DNA from: Microbacterium terrae
GTDB lineage: Bacteria > Actinomycetota > Actinomycetes > Actinomycetales > Microbacteriaceae
DNA length: 64,000 bases
Assembly (NCBI RefSeq): GCF_017831975.1
Contig: NZ_JAFDSS010000001.1
Location: 1,116,001 to 1,180,000 of the forward strand
Direction: 5' to 3'
Shown here: piece after piece, positions 35,527 through 47,700 of the stretch
Numbering within the stretch: position 1 is the first letter of the stretch
Layout of the letters: each line of letters opens with the position of its first letter
Notes under the pieces: model-generated
Databases searched by the model: none
Seen by the model: only the letters and a program-made list of their open reading frames with translations
What the model was told of the DNA's origin: nothing
Made by a program: the position numbers and the translations under genes

Positions 35527-37329
35527 ATGCCCGCTGAAACCGCTGCCGCCCTGCCGCGGCCGCCCGCCCGCACCGCATCCGCGCCCGTGCTCACGGGTGC
35601 ACAGGCGGTCGTCCGCTCGCTCGAACTGCTCGGCGTGACCGATGTGTTCGGCCTGCCGGGCGGCGCGATCCTGCCCGTGTACGACCCGCTGATGGATTCG
35701 ACCGACCTCCGGCACATCCTGGTGCGCCACGAACAGGGCGCCGGTCACGCCGCCGAGGGCTATGCCGCCGCCTCCAACAAGGTCGGCGTCGCCATCGCCA
35801 CCTCCGGCCCGGGCGCGACGAACCTCGTCACCGCCATCGCCGACGCCTACATGGACTCGGTGCCGATCGTCTGCATCACCGGCCAGGTCTTCTCTAACCT
35901 CATGGGGACGGATGCCTTCCAGGAGGCCGACATCGTCGGCATCACGATGCCGATCACGAAGCACTCCTTCCTGGTGAAGGACGCCGCCGAGATCCCCGCC
36001 GCGATCGCCGCGGCGTTCGAGATCGCCGGCACCGGCCGTCCCGGTCCCGTGCTCGTCGACATCACCAAGGACGCCCAGCAGGCCGAGGTGCCGTTCGTGT
36101 GGCCGCCGAAGATCGACCTGCCAGGCTACCGTCCCGTCACCAAGGCCCACGGCAAGCAGATCCAGGCTGCGGCGCAGCTGATCGCCGAGGCCAAGAAGCC
36201 CGTGCTGTACGTGGGTGGCGGCGTGATCCGTGCGCAGGCGTCGCCCGAGCTGCTCCAGCTCGCCGAGGCCACCGGCGCACCGGTCGTGACCACGCTCATG
36301 GCCCGCGGCGCGTTCCCCGACTCGCACCCGCAGCACCTCGGCATGCCCGGCATGCATGGCACCGTCCCCGCGGTGCTCGCGCTGCAGGAGGCCGACCTGC
36401 TGGTTTCGCTCGGCGCCCGCTTCGACGACCGGGTGACCGGCAAGGCGGCGCTGTTCGCCCCGCACGCGCAGGTCGTGCACGTCGACATCGACCCCGCCGA
36501 GATCTCGAAGATCCGCACGGCCGACGTGCCGATCGTGGGTGACCTCAAGGAGGTGCTCGTCGACCTCGAGGTGGCGTTCCGTGCGGCATCCGCCGAGGCG
36601 AAGCCCGACACGGCGGAGTGGTGGTCGTTCCTCGACGGCCTCCGTGACGAGTTCCCGCTCGGCTACACCCAGCCGACCGACGGGCTCATGTCGCCGCAGT
36701 ACGTGATCCAGCGCATCGGCGAGCTGACCGGCCCCGAGGGCGTATACGCCGCGGGCGTCGGCCAGCACCAGATGTGGGCTGCGCAGTTCATCAAGTACGA
36801 GCGTCCGAACGCGTGGCTGAACTCGGGCGGCGCGGGCACGATGGGCTACTCGGTCCCGGCCGCCATGGGCGCGAAGGTCGCCGAGCCCGACCGCCACGTG
36901 TGGGCGATCGACGGCGACGGCTGCTTCCAGATGACCAATCAGGAGCTCGCCACCTGCGCGATCAACAACATCCCGATCAAGGTCGCGATCATCAACAACT
37001 CGTCGCTGGGCATGGTTCGCCAGTGGCAGACCCTCTTCTACGACGGTCGCTATTCGCACACGAACCTCAACACCGGCCACGGCACCGTGCGCATCCCCGA
37101 CTTCGTGAAGCTCGCGGAGGCGTACGGCTGCCTCGCGATCCGCGTCGAGAAGGAGGAGGACGTGGATGCCGCGATCACGAAGGCGCTCGAGACGAACGAC
37201 CGCCCGGTCGTGATCGACTTCGTCGTGAGCGCCGACGCGATGGTGTGGCCGATGGTTCCGCAGGGCGTCAGCAACAGCTTCGTCCAGTACGCGCGCGACC
37301 ACGCGCCGGCGTTCGAGCAGGAGGACTGA
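35527..37329 (+). CDS. ilvB: acetolactate synthase large subunit
   Basis: A 600-residue thiamine diphosphate enzyme joining pyruvate with pyruvate or 2-oxobutyrate. It shows [31 protein letters not shown] (catalytic Glu), [17 protein letters not shown], and the TPP motif [33 protein letters not shown] with GDG and NN. ATG 35527 was chosen, with GAGGA upstream; the longer open frame overlaps ilvD and is not conserved. ilvN starts four bases after its stop. Confidence 0.96.
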   Translation: MPAETAAALPRPPARTASAPVLTGAQAVVRSLELLGVTDVFGLPGGAILPVYDPLMDSTDLRHILVRHEQGAGHAAEGYAAASNKVGVAIATSGPGATNLVTAIADAYMDSVPIVCITGQVFSNLMGTDAFQEADIVGITMPITKHSFLVKDAAEIPAAIAAAFEIAGTGRPGPVLVDITKDAQQAEVPFVWPPKIDLPGYRPVTKAHGKQIQAAAQLIAEAKKPVLYVGGGVIRAQASPELLQLAEATGAPVVTTLMARGAFPDSHPQHLGMPGMHGTVPAVLALQEADLLVSLGARFDDRVTGKAALFAPHAQVVHVDIDPAEISKIRTADVPIVGDLKEVLVDLEVAFRAASAEAKPDTAEWWSFLDGLRDEFPLGYTQPTDGLMSPQYVIQRIGELTGPEGVYAAGVGQHQMWAAQFIKYERPNAWLNSGGAGTMGYSVPAAMGAKVAEPDRHVWAIDGDGCFQMTNQELATCAINNIPIKVAIINNSSLGMVRQWQTLFYDGRYSHTNLNTGHGTVRIPDFVKLAEAYGCLAIRVEKEEDVDAAITKALETNDRPVVIDFVVSADAMVWPMVPQGVSNSFVQYARDHAPAFEQED

Positions 37330-37333
37330 CGCC

Positions 37334-38912
<1,579 letters not shown>

Positions 38913-38924
38913 CCTTCGTCGTTC

Positions 38925-38962
38925 CCGGACGCCCGGTTCCCTCGCGGGGGCCGGGCGTCCGG
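38925..38962 (+). terminator. hairpin after ilvC
   Basis: CCGGACGCCCGG (38925-38936) pairs perfectly with 38951-38962 around a 14-base loop. It follows the ilvC stop by 12 bases and lacks a T run, as is usual in such GC-rich genomes. Confidence 0.65.
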
Positions 38963-39000
38963 CGTTCCGGGGGTGCTCCCTGCCGCTCTAGGCTGGGCGG

Positions 39001-39717
39001 ATGCACCGAGAGATCGCCGTCGAGATCGCCGTCCAGGATGCTGCTGGGGCGCGGATCGCCGTCGGAGCGGGCGCCGACCGGCTCGAGCTCTGCCAGGGGC
39101 TCGAGATGGGCGGGATCACGCCGTCGCTCGGCATCCTGGAAGCGACTCTGGCAGCGGTCGATCCGGCGATCGTCCACGTGCTCATCCGGCCCCGGGGCGG
39201 AGGGTTCGCGTACGACTCCGACGAGATCGCGGTCGTGGCGGCGGACATCCGCGCAGCCGTCGCCCGTGGTGCGGGCGGCGTGGTGGTCGGGGCGCTCGAC
39301 TCCGCAGGCGGGGTCGACGTCGAGGCCGTGCGCCGGTGGCAGGACGCGGCGGGGGAGTCATCGGTCACCTTTCACCGCGCCATCGACGCGGCAGCCGACC
39401 CCTCAGCCGTCTTCGACGCGCTCGTCACTGCCGGTGTCACCCGTGTTCTCACGAGCGGCGGCGCACCCCGATCGATCGACGGCCTCGCCGCGCTCGCGGG
39501 TTTCGCCGCGCAGGGCGGGATCGAGGTCATGGCGGGCGGTGGCGTGCGGCCGGAAGACGTCGGGGCGCTCCGCGCCGCGGGGGTCGACTCGGTGCACCTG
39601 TCGGCGCGCACGCGGGTCGGTCATTCAGCAGTCTCCGGCCCAGGTGGCGGCGCCCCCGGCCACGACGCGACAGATGCGGCGATCGTGGCCGCAGCCGTGG
39701 CCGCCGCACGGGGCTGA
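39001..39717 (+). CDS. cutC: CutC family protein
   Basis: A 238-residue TIM-barrel protein. VEIAVQDAAGARIAVGAGADRLELCQGLEMGGITPS is typical of the family, as are VLIRPRGGGFAYDSDE, VTFHRAIDA, VLTSGG and GGGVRPEDV. CutC is named for copper homeostasis in E. coli, but the biochemical role is unsettled. TAGGCT (38989-38994) is six bases before the ATG, a leaderless start. It converges on the first large SARP-type regulator gene, 15 bases away. Confidence 0.88.
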   Translation: MHREIAVEIAVQDAAGARIAVGAGADRLELCQGLEMGGITPSLGILEATLAAVDPAIVHVLIRPRGGGFAYDSDEIAVVAADIRAAVARGAGGVVVGALDSAGGVDVEAVRRWQDAAGESSVTFHRAIDAAADPSAVFDALVTAGVTRVLTSGGAPRSIDGLAALAGFAAQGGIEVMAGGGVRPEDVGALRAAGVDSVHLSARTRVGHSAVSGPGGGAPGHDATDAAIVAAAVAAARG

Positions 39718-39732
39718 CCGCCCTGCGACGGC

Positions 39733-42700
39733 TCAGGGGAGCACGTCGGCGCAGGTCGGCGTCTGCGGCTCGTCCCCGAAGTAGGTGCGCCACTCGAGTT
39801 CGGTGAGTTCCCTCCCGGCGATGCGGCATGCGGCGATGCGGAGAGCGAAGGGCGAGAGGTCCCAGAGCAGGACCCCGGTCTCGGATGGGGTCACCATGCT
39901 CTCGCCGTCGGGGCTGAGGAAGGCGGCCGGCACCGTGGGACGGTCGACATGCCCGACCTCGATGTCGCTCCCGAGCTTGCGTCCTCCTTCGAGGTCGTAG
40001 AGCGCGGCCTCCTTGCCGTAGGTCGTCAGGAGCAGCGTCCTGCCGTCGGCGGAGACCTCCATGTAGTCCGGAGCGGTGGAGGACCGCGCGAACGCGGAGA
40101 CGGGAGCGAGATCAGCGGTGCTGCGGACCAGCCGCGACGCACTGGCGCTGACCAGCTCGTCGCCGGGGACGGCGACGACGAACACGTCGCCTTCCAGGCC
40201 GCTCGCCATCTCCCTTCCGGTCTCGCGGTCGTACACGACGGTCACCATGCCGACGCGTGTCTCGTCCCACCACGTGACGGCGTAGCGCCCGCCGTCGGAG
40301 AGCTCCGAGACCGACGCACCGCGCTCGAACAGATCGGAGTCGAACGGCCCGATCGTCGCACCCGCGACGGCGCCCGTGGTCGGATCGATCGGGGTGATCG
40401 TGGAGCGACCGATCGCGAAGGCGTGCGGACCGGCGCCGCCGTCGTGCACCCAGAACTCGTGTTCCGCGTCCGCGGCGCGCTCGACGCTCCAGGAGGCGCC
40501 CGTCGCCGCATCCTGGAGCGTCACACCGCCCTCCTCGGTGCCGTTCGCGATGACGCCGTCGTCGGCCCAGTACCAGTCCCCGGGACCGGAGACGGCGGCA
40601 TCGGAGGCGATATCCCAGCGGTATCGGGTCGCCCTCTCTCCGTCGCGAGCGTCCGCGATCGACTGCGTGATGATCTGGGTGCCGCCCATGCCGAAGCCGT
40701 GCATCGGGACCTGTCCGTCGGCGATCGGGGTCGTGATCGACGGCGCGCCGTCCATCCGCCAGCGCTGGATGGACGGGTCGCTCCGGGCGATCGTGATGAC
40801 GATCTCGTTCGTGTCGGGCAGGGCGTCGACCGCCCCCAGCCAGTCGCTGAGCACCGGGAACGGCTCACCGGTCACCACGCCGTCCGCCATGCGGAGCTTC
40901 ACCGCGCCCTCGGTCCACGACGCGCAGACCAGGGCGGTGGCGTCGTCGACGGGCGCGGCGAGATCGCAGCGCACATCCTTTCCCTCCCGTCTCCAGCCGA
41001 GGCCGGGGGCGTCCGGAATCCAGCGGCCCACGGAGTCCCATCCGAGGACGAGGAGGCCGCCCGTCCCGTCGGGAACCAGCTGGAACGAGGTGGACTCCTC
41101 CTCGGCGACCTCGATCGTCTCGACACGCTCCAGGGTCTCGGGGTCGTAGACGGCGAGGCCGGTGCCGGTTCCGATGTAGACCCGTCCGTCGAGGAAGGCG
41201 ACGCTGTTGTAGTGCCCCGACTTGCCGGCGTACGCAGCTGGGTCGCGCGGCGTCGGCGTCGTGACGGTGCCGGTCCGGACGTCGACGGCGATCGGATCCG
41301 CCTCGACCGTGTGGACGAGGTAGAGCGTGTCGCCGTCATCGCTGAAGGCCGGGAACTCGCCGGTGCGGCTGTCGAGGTCGAGCGTGTCTCCGATCCCCGC
41401 GCCCGTCTTGAGGTCGATGAACGTGAGCATGTTCGCGCAGCACGTCTCCGAGTCGTCCGCGTCACGCAGCCGTGGTGTCTGCACCACCGCCGTGTCGCCG
41501 TCGGGCGAGATCGCGACGTTGCGACCGTATTCGGTGGGCAGTTCCGGAAGGTCGACGGCCAGCGGCGGTGAGAGCGATCCGTCGTCGACGCCCATGACGC
41601 GCACGCGTGCGGGAGGGCGTGGTCCGGATGCGGGCAGTGCGAAGTCCTCGACCACCAGCATCGTGCGTGTGCCCGGGATCAGCCGGGCGTACGTCATCGA
41701 GGCCTCGGGGAGCACGATGCGGGAGGCGAGTCCATCGGACGCCGTCACCGCCCCGAGGAGCGCCGATCGACCGCGAGAGTCGTCGGGCCAGCGGCGGGCG
41801 ACCTCGGCGGCCAGGAGCGCCGACACCTCCCGATCGGAGGTGGGCAGAGACATCGCGGTCGCCGTGAGTGCTTCGATGCGCTGGTCCTCGGCGGCTTCGG
41901 CGGCGCCTCTGCCCTGAACCAGTGCGGCGCCACCGGCGATCAGGGCGACGACGGCGAGCGAGGCGGCGACGGCCAGCGCGCCGCGCAGCACCCGGTTGCG
42001 CGTGCGCTCGAGGTCGGCCCTGTCACGCAGATCCCGCACCTCTGCCTCCTCGTGGGCGACTGAGGCCTCCACGAACGCGCGCTCCCGCGGCGTCAGTTCG
42101 GAGGAGGGTCCGTCGCGCCAGGGCGCCAAGGCCGAGAGGCGGGATCCGCGAAGCAGGTCGTCGTCAGACCGGCCGCCCCGCTCCCACGCCACGGCACCGG
42201 CTTCGATGACCCGGAGCGACTCGGCGCGCGACGCATCCTCCTGCAGCCACTGGTCGAGACGCGGCCAGGCCTGCGCGACGGCTTCGTGCGCGACCATGAC
42301 GGTGTCGTCAGCGACGGTCAGGATCCGTTCGCGCACGAGGAGCTCGACGACGCGGCGCCGCGCGGGATCGCCGAGGATCGGCGCGGTCGCCACCTCACGG
42401 CGGTCGGCCATGCCGTCGGGCCGACGTTCGAGCAGCCGCTGCATGAGCGCGCGGCACACCGCCTGGTCGGCGGGGCCGAGTTCGCGGTAGACGCGCTCGG
42501 CAGAGAGGGCGATCGCCCCCGCGATCCCACCCGCAGCCTCGTATCCGGCGACCGTGAGGGTGGCCCCCTCTCTCCGCCGCCAGGTCTCACGCATCGCGTG
42601 AGAGAGGTGCGGGAGGGTCGAGGCGCGGTCGCCGGAATCGCGGAGGGCGAGCTCGGTGAGTCCGGGCTCGACGCGCAGTCCGGCCCGGTGCGCGGGCTCC

Positions 42701-43926
42701 TCGACGGCTTCGCGCCACGACTCGGCCGACATCGGACCCAGGAGGAACACCCCGCGACCCACGCTGTCGCCGATGAGCGGCAGCGCGCGCAGCGCATCGA
42801 GATCGCCCGAGCGGATCGTGACGACGACCGATCGGCCGTCGTGGATGGCCGCCGCGATGACGCGGTCGAGCTCGCCGGCATCGGCGTCTGCCGCGAAGGC
42901 CTCTTCGGCCTGGTCGATGACGAGGATCGCAGCGCTCGCCCGGTCGACACCCGTTCCGGGCCGCGCGATCGTCACGTCTCGTCCACGGGCGCGCAGCGCA
43001 GGAACCACACCCGCGAGCACGAGCGACGACTTGCCGGAGCCGGAGGGACCGGCCACGACGACGAGAGCACCGGGGCGGACGCGTTCGGCGAGAGCCTCCT
43101 CCTCGTCGGCGCGGCCGCAGAAGAACTCGTGGTCGTCGGGGCCGAACGCACGCAGGCCCGGGTACGGGCAGTCCTCGCTGGTCGGAGCCGAGACGACGGG
43201 CGGATCCAGAGTGGAGTCGCGCCGCAGGATCGCCGTCTCGAGCTCCCGCAGCCGATCACCGGGCTCGATGCCGAGCTCGTCGGCCAATCGCGCCTTCGCG
43301 GCGCGGATCACGGCGAGCGCCTCGGCCTGCCGCTCGGTGCGATAGTTGGCCAGCGCCAGGATCGCCCATCGGTCCTCGCGCAGCGGCTCGGCGCGCACCA
43401 GGCGCTCCGCTTCGGGGATCATCACGGAGTGCTCGCCGATGTGCAGACGCTCGTCGAGGAGCTCCTCCTCGGCGTCGGCGCGCAGCGACGCGAGGCGCTC
43501 CGCCTCGGCGAGACCCGGCTCCCAGGAGCCGAGATCGGGGTAGGCGGTGCCGCGCCAGAGGGAGAGCGCGCGGCGATAGGCATCGACCGACCGGTCGTGC
43601 TCTGCGCACAGGGCATGCCCGCGTGCCTCCGACACGAGGCGCTCGAATCGGACGGCGTCGATCGTCTCGCCGTCGAGGGCGAGGCGGTAGTCGGTCGCGA
43701 CGGTCTCGACGGCATCGCGCCCCAGGCGGGTGCGGATACGGGCGACGGAGTTGCGCACCTGCTGCTGCCAGGTCGCCGGAGGTGTGTCGCCCCACCACGC
43801 CTCGGCGATCTCGTCCGGAGTCATGCTCGTGCCACGGCGGACGATGAGCGCCGACAGCACCGCGCGCTCGCGCGGGCCGAGACGCAGCTCGCCCGTGTCC
43901 ATGGGCCCCAGCACCCGGATGGTCAT
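39733..43926 (-). CDS. membrane-anchored SARP/BTAD - STAND NTPase - propeller regulator (copy 1)
   Basis: A 1397-residue protein. Residues 1-90 are an OmpR/SARP-type winged helix (LGPRERAVLSALIVRRG, then TWQQQVRNSVARIRTRLGRDAVET). Residues about 95-235 are a helical BTAD domain. From about 253 (CPYPGLRAF) runs a STAND NTPase with Walker A GPSGSGKS (293-300) and Walker B ILVIDQAEEAF. One transmembrane helix lies at about 648-670. About 690-1360 is all-beta with propeller-like repeats (ISPDGDTAVV, FSDDGDTLYLV, VSADGRTLLL) and paired Cys. The C-terminus is ACRIAGRELTELEWRTYFGDE...TCADVL. Topology implies a cytoplasmic DNA-binding half and an extracytoplasmic sensor. Copy 2 aligns without gaps over the first 300 residues. 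Confidence 0.88.
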   Translation of the reverse strand: MTIRVLGPMDTGELRLGPRERAVLSALIVRRGTSMTPDEIAEAWWGDTPPATWQQQVRNSVARIRTRLGRDAVETVATDYRLALDGETIDAVRFERLVSEARGHALCAEHDRSVDAYRRALSLWRGTAYPDLGSWEPGLAEAERLASLRADAEEELLDERLHIGEHSVMIPEAERLVRAEPLREDRWAILALANYRTERQAEALAVIRAAKARLADELGIEPGDRLRELETAILRRDSTLDPPVVSAPTSEDCPYPGLRAFGPDDHEFFCGRADEEEALAERVRPGALVVVAGPSGSGKSSLVLAGVVPALRARGRDVTIARPGTGVDRASAAILVIDQAEEAFAADADAGELDRVIAAAIHDGRSVVVTIRSGDLDALRALPLIGDSVGRGVFLLGPMSAESWREAVEEPAHRAGLRVEPGLTELALRDSGDRASTLPHLSHAMRETWRRREGATLTVAGYEAAGGIAGAIALSAERVYRELGPADQAVCRALMQRLLERRPDGMADRREVATAPILGDPARRRVVELLVRERILTVADDTVMVAHEAVAQAWPRLDQWLQEDASRAESLRVIEAGAVAWERGGRSDDDLLRGSRLSALAPWRDGPSSELTPRERAFVEASVAHEEAEVRDLRDRADLERTRNRVLRGALAVAASLAVVALIAGGAALVQGRGAAEAAEDQRIEALTATAMSLPTSDREVSALLAAEVARRWPDDSRGRSALLGAVTASDGLASRIVLPEASMTYARLIPGTRTMLVVEDFALPASGPRPPARVRVMGVDDGSLSPPLAVDLPELPTEYGRNVAISPDGDTAVVQTPRLRDADDSETCCANMLTFIDLKTGAGIGDTLDLDSRTGEFPAFSDDGDTLYLVHTVEADPIAVDVRTGTVTTPTPRDPAAYAGKSGHYNSVAFLDGRVYIGTGTGLAVYDPETLERVETIEVAEEESTSFQLVPDGTGGLLVLGWDSVGRWIPDAPGLGWRREGKDVRCDLAAPVDDATALVCASWTEGAVKLRMADGVVTGEPFPVLSDWLGAVDALPDTNEIVITIARSDPSIQRWRMDGAPSITTPIADGQVPMHGFGMGGTQIITQSIADARDGERATRYRWDIASDAAVSGPGDWYWADDGVIANGTEEGGVTLQDAATGASWSVERAADAEHEFWVHDGGAGPHAFAIGRSTITPIDPTTGAVAGATIGPFDSDLFERGASVSELSDGGRYAVTWWDETRVGMVTVVYDRETGREMASGLEGDVFVVAVPGDELVSASASRLVRSTADLAPVSAFARSSTAPDYMEVSADGRTLLLTTYGKEAALYDLEGGRKLGSDIEVGHVDRPTVPAAFLSPDGESMVTPSETGVLLWDLSPFALRIAACRIAGRELTELEWRTYFGDEPQTPTCADVLP

Positions 43927-43932
43927 GAGGTC

Positions 43933-43961
43933 AGTGTGCGAGCGCCTGCAGGCGGCGTCAA
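43933..43961 (-). promoter_or_regulatory. promoter of SARP-STAND copy 1
   Basis: TTGACG (43961-43956), 17 bases, CACACT (43938-43933), six bases, then ATG 43926: a leaderless promoter. Copy 2 has exactly the same elements at the same distances. Confidence 0.65.
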
Positions 43962-43978
43962 TGGTGTCGCTCGCGCGC

Positions 43979-44018
43979 GGATATCGCCCGGATATCGGGC
44001 GAGACCGTCGGGATATCG
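43979..44018. promoter_or_regulatory. triple direct repeat GGATATCG in the SARP-STAND copy 1 divergent region
   Basis: Three copies of GGATATCG start at 43979, 43990 and 44011, spaced 11 and 21 bases, on one face of the helix. SARP regulators bind direct heptamers spaced by helical turns. Eight bases after the third copy, AACGGT (44027-44032) sits where a -10 box of a SARP-activated gene is expected. Confidence 0.7.
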
Positions 44019-44077
44019 GCGCGCGCAACGGTGGATCCATCGCCGGCGGTCAGCGCCGACCGAACAGGAGGCTGGAC

Positions 44078-44383
44078 ATGAACATCTCGCACTCGGGGCG
44101 GCCTGCCCCGCTTCACTTCGCCGCAGCCCTGATCGTCGCAGCCTTCGTGCTCGCGGGTTGTCAGACGGTCGGGGCCGGCGCCCCGGCCAGGACGTCGAAC
44201 CCGGCACCGGGCGCCGGGACGATGAGACCGGCCGCGATCGATCCCGTCGTGCCGGCCGACCGGATCGCCGAGCAGCTGGAGCGGGAACGGTCCGCCCGCG
44301 GCTTCGAGGACGGGTGCCGCCAGTACGTGCTGATCGAGCACGCCGATTGGCGTGTGCTCTGCGTCGACGGCGCAGACGACTGA
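44078..44383 (+). CDS. small lipoprotein divergent from SARP-STAND copy 1
   Basis: A 101-residue predicted lipoprotein. The hydrophobic signal AALIVAAF runs into lipobox VLAGC (Cys about 28), then a Pro/Ala-rich linker and a short domain with two Cys (GFEDGCRQYVLIEH and RVLCVDGADD). AGGAGG lies seven bases before ATG 44078, a strong ribosome site. No family is recognised. It is the first gene downstream of the GGATATCG repeats, so it may be a target of the regulator. As a surface protein it could meet the regulator's extracytoplasmic domain; that is speculation from position. Confidence 0.7.
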   Translation: MNISHSGRPAPLHFAAALIVAAFVLAGCQTVGAGAPARTSNPAPGAGTMRPAAIDPVVPADRIAEQLERERSARGFEDGCRQYVLIEHADWRVLCVDGADD

Positions 44384-44469
44384 GCCCACCGCATGTATCT
44401 GCACCGCGCCGCCGCTCTCTCACTAACCACGAGTCGCCCACCGGCGATCGACACGAGGAAGGAAAGGCC

Positions 44470-44679
44470 ATGGATCTGCACCAGACGACCGTGGCCGCGC
44501 GTCTGAACGAAGCTCGGGCGGCGGCCCTGGACCGCGAGATCGCGATGCTCGCCAGCATCGCCGACCGCGGCGCGACGCTCACTCCCGAGCGGCCCGCCGT
44601 GACGGCGATCGAGCGCATCGGGGTGTGGCTGCGGCGGCGCATCGCACCGCCTGCAGGCCGCATCCGGTTCTCGCACTGA
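44470..44679 (+). CDS. small protein, 69 residues (counterpart of the 68-residue protein at 52428)
   Basis: A 69-residue cytoplasmic protein, helical and charged at the N-terminus (MDLHQTTVAARLNEARAAAL) and basic at the C-terminus (WLRRRIAPPAGRIRFSH). GGAAGGAAAGG precedes the ATG. No family is known to me. The small gene next to SARP-STAND copy 2 has nearly the same length, also begins MD-(L/F)-x-x-T, and also ends in His, so the two may be diverged copies. It follows the lipoprotein gene by 86 bases in the same direction. Confidence 0.6.
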   Translation: MDLHQTTVAARLNEARAAALDREIAMLASIADRGATLTPERPAVTAIERIGVWLRRRIAPPAGRIRFSH

Positions 44680-44689
44680 TCAGTCCCAC

Positions 44690-44724
44690 GCGCCCGGCAC
44701 GAGCATTCCAATCGTGCCGGGCGC
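44690..44724 (+). terminator. hairpin after the 69-residue gene
   Basis: A perfect 13-bp stem (44690-44702 with 44712-44724) with a 9-base loop, ten bases after the stop codon. No T run. Confidence 0.65.
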
Positions 44725-44790
44725 TCACTGTTCACCCGCTCCTGCGGCGCCCGTCGCCGCCGGTTCACCTCGCCGGGGAACGCTCGAGCC

Positions 44791-47700
44791 GTGCGCGTCG
44801 CGACCCGCCGGGCGGGGATCATCGGGTCGGTGCTGGGATGCCTCCTCGTGGGGGTCGCCGCACCACCAGGGTCCGGCGCAGAGCGTCACTCCGGAGCCGT
44901 CGAGGCGGTGACCACTGCGGCCACCGCCTCTGTGGTCGTCTCCGAGATCACGAACGGCGGACCGGGCGGAGCATCCGACGCCTTCTTCGAACTGCGCAAC
45001 GACGGTGACGAGCCCGTCTCGCTCACCGGCTGGGCGCTGTACCGCTGCGATGAGGCAGGACTCCGCGCACCGCGCACGGCTCCCGAGATCGACCTGACCG
45101 ATGTCGTGCTCACCCCCGGCGGGGTGCTCACGGTCGGCTGGTCCGGCGGTGCCCGGGCAGCGGAGGCGTCGTTCGCGCGCCCGCTCTCGTCGACCGGGTT
45201 CGGCCTGATTCTTCTCGATCCTTCGGGTGCGACCGCCGACGCGGTGGCGGTGTATCCGGATGCTCCCGCCACGACGCAGAGCGAGTGCGGCGAGGAATCC
45301 AACCTGCCCGTCGCCCTCGCCTGGGCGCTCGACGAGAGTTGGCAGCGCGCGTCGAGCGGATGGGTGCGAGCGCGAGCCACGCCGGGGTCGCCACGACTGG
45401 GCGCGCCGACCGTCGCCCTGGACGCGGCGGTGCGCATCGAGGAGGTGGCGGCGGCGGGACCGGCAGGCCACGGCGACGACGTGATCGAACTGCGCAACAC
45501 GACAGGCAGCGAGCAGCCCCTCACCGGCTGGCGCCTGTACCGCTGCACGGCAGCGGGCGTGGCGGATGCCGCGTCGCTGCAGCACGTCTTCGGTGCCGGC
45601 GACACACTCGCGGCGGGCGCGCGGCTCGTGATCGGCGGCCCCGGATTCTCGGATGATGCGGACGTGCGAACCGACACGTCGCTCGCGGACCTCGTCTCGG
45701 GCGTGCTGCTCGTGGATGCCGACGGGCGTCGAGTCGATGGCGTGTCCGTGTCGTCGCTCGGCGACACCGCGTGTCAGCGCGGACACGACAAGCTGCCGGC
45801 GACCCTCGACTACCGCACCGGCGAGAGCTGGCAGCGCACCACGGCCGGCGGGTGGGTCGTCGGGCCGCGCACCCCCGGAGATGCGAACATCGAGCAGTCG
45901 TCGGCGATCGATCGGGTCTCGAGCGGCGGTACGGCCTCGGTCGTGGTGACCGAGATCGCCGCAGATCCCGAGGTGCCGGGTCAACGTCGCCGCAACCTCG
46001 TCGAACTCGGCAACGTCGGCGACGACGCCGTCGACATCTCGGGGTGGCGGGTGATCGCCTGCGGGCGCGACGGCTTCCGGCGCTTCGACGATCTCGCCAC
46101 CGTCCCCGCGGGGACCGTGCTCGATGCGGGCGACGCCTGGCTGCTGACACTCGCCGGAACGCCCGATGCCGGCGCGGCGGATGCGACCTTCCCCGAGGCC
46201 CTCGAGATGGCGGGCGCCGGTGTCTGGGTGGAGGATGCCGTCGGCCGGCGCAGGGACGGGGTCGGCATCTACCACCGAAACGAGATGGACGGCAGCGTCG
46301 ATCGCGAGAGTCCCTGCACGAACGGGCTCGCGCTGCCGACATTCGGCGTAGACCGGCTCCGCGGCGAGACGTACCAGCGCACCGCATCGACCGGCGACGA
46401 CACCCGCGACTTCCGGGCAGCGCCCGCGTCGCCCGGCGTGCTGACTCATCTCGCGCCCGTCGACGTGGGGCTGCTGGCCGCAGGCGCCGGGCGCGGAGAC
46501 GGGGACGTCACGGGTTACACGGCGGTGCTGACGGCCGGATCCGCGCGGGTCGACGGTGTGGCGGACGTAGGTGATGCCGCGATCGAGTGGGCGTACACGG
46601 GTGCCTCCGCGGCACCCCTGTCGTCGCGGCGGGGAGTGGACGAGACGGCCTGGTCCGTCGAAGGACCGCCCGCGGCGTCCGACGACGGGTACGCCCTGCC
46701 GTACCTCCGCTTCGGCGTGCGCGCCGAGGCATCGGACCCGCTCACCTGGACCGGCCGCACGACCGGTCGCACCGCCCTGCGGCTGTCGGTGTGGAGTCCG
46801 GCGCGTGCCGCCTGGCGGGAACTCGACTCCGGCACCGGGACGGGGGCGGGGGATGCCGCCGTGGTGACGCTGACCGGGGCGCTGCGCGGCGGCGAGACGC
46901 CCGACGGCGTCGCCGAGATCCTGGTGCAGGTGGTGCCGTCGGATCCGTCCGCGATGACGGATGCCTCGGGGCTCGCCGATCCGGCCGACTACGACCTCGC
47001 GATCAGCCACCTCAGCGACACGCAGTACTACACCGAGGCGTACCCCGAGGTGTACGCGGCGCAGGTCGGGTGGATCGCGGCCAATTCGGCAGCCGGGAGG
47101 ATCGCATTCTCGGTGCACACCGGAGACCTCGTGCAGAACTGGGTGGATCCCGATCAACGCGAGGAACGGGCGCGCCGCGAGTACGAGACGGCCTCGCAGA
47201 TGCAGGCGGTGCTCGATGACGCCGGGGTCGCGAACAGCGTGCTGCCCGGCAACCACGACAACAAGCGCGGGGTCACGAACGAGCTGTTCAACGAGTTCTT
47301 CCCGCCGTCGCGGTACCGCGGCGAACGCTGGTACGGCGGCTCGATCGCCCCCGGCGACAACAGCGCGAACTGGTCGCGCTTCTCCGCAGCCGGCGCGGAC
47401 TTCGTCGTCGTGTCGCTGCCGTACGCGTACGGCGAGGACGAGGTCGTCTGGGCGGAGGACGTGGTGCGCGCGCATCCCGATGCGAACGTGATCATCGCCA
47501 CCCACGAGCACCTCACACCGCACGGCGGCGGCGTGGATGCGGAGCGGTCGACGACGTCGCGCTGGGTGTCGCACGGCGACCTGCTGTGGGAGCGGGTGGT
47601 CGCGCCGCACCGGAACGTCTTCCTCGTGCTGTCGGGTCACTTCCACGGTGTGGGGACGATCGTCACCGAAGACGCCGGCGGGATCGCCGGGCACACGGTG

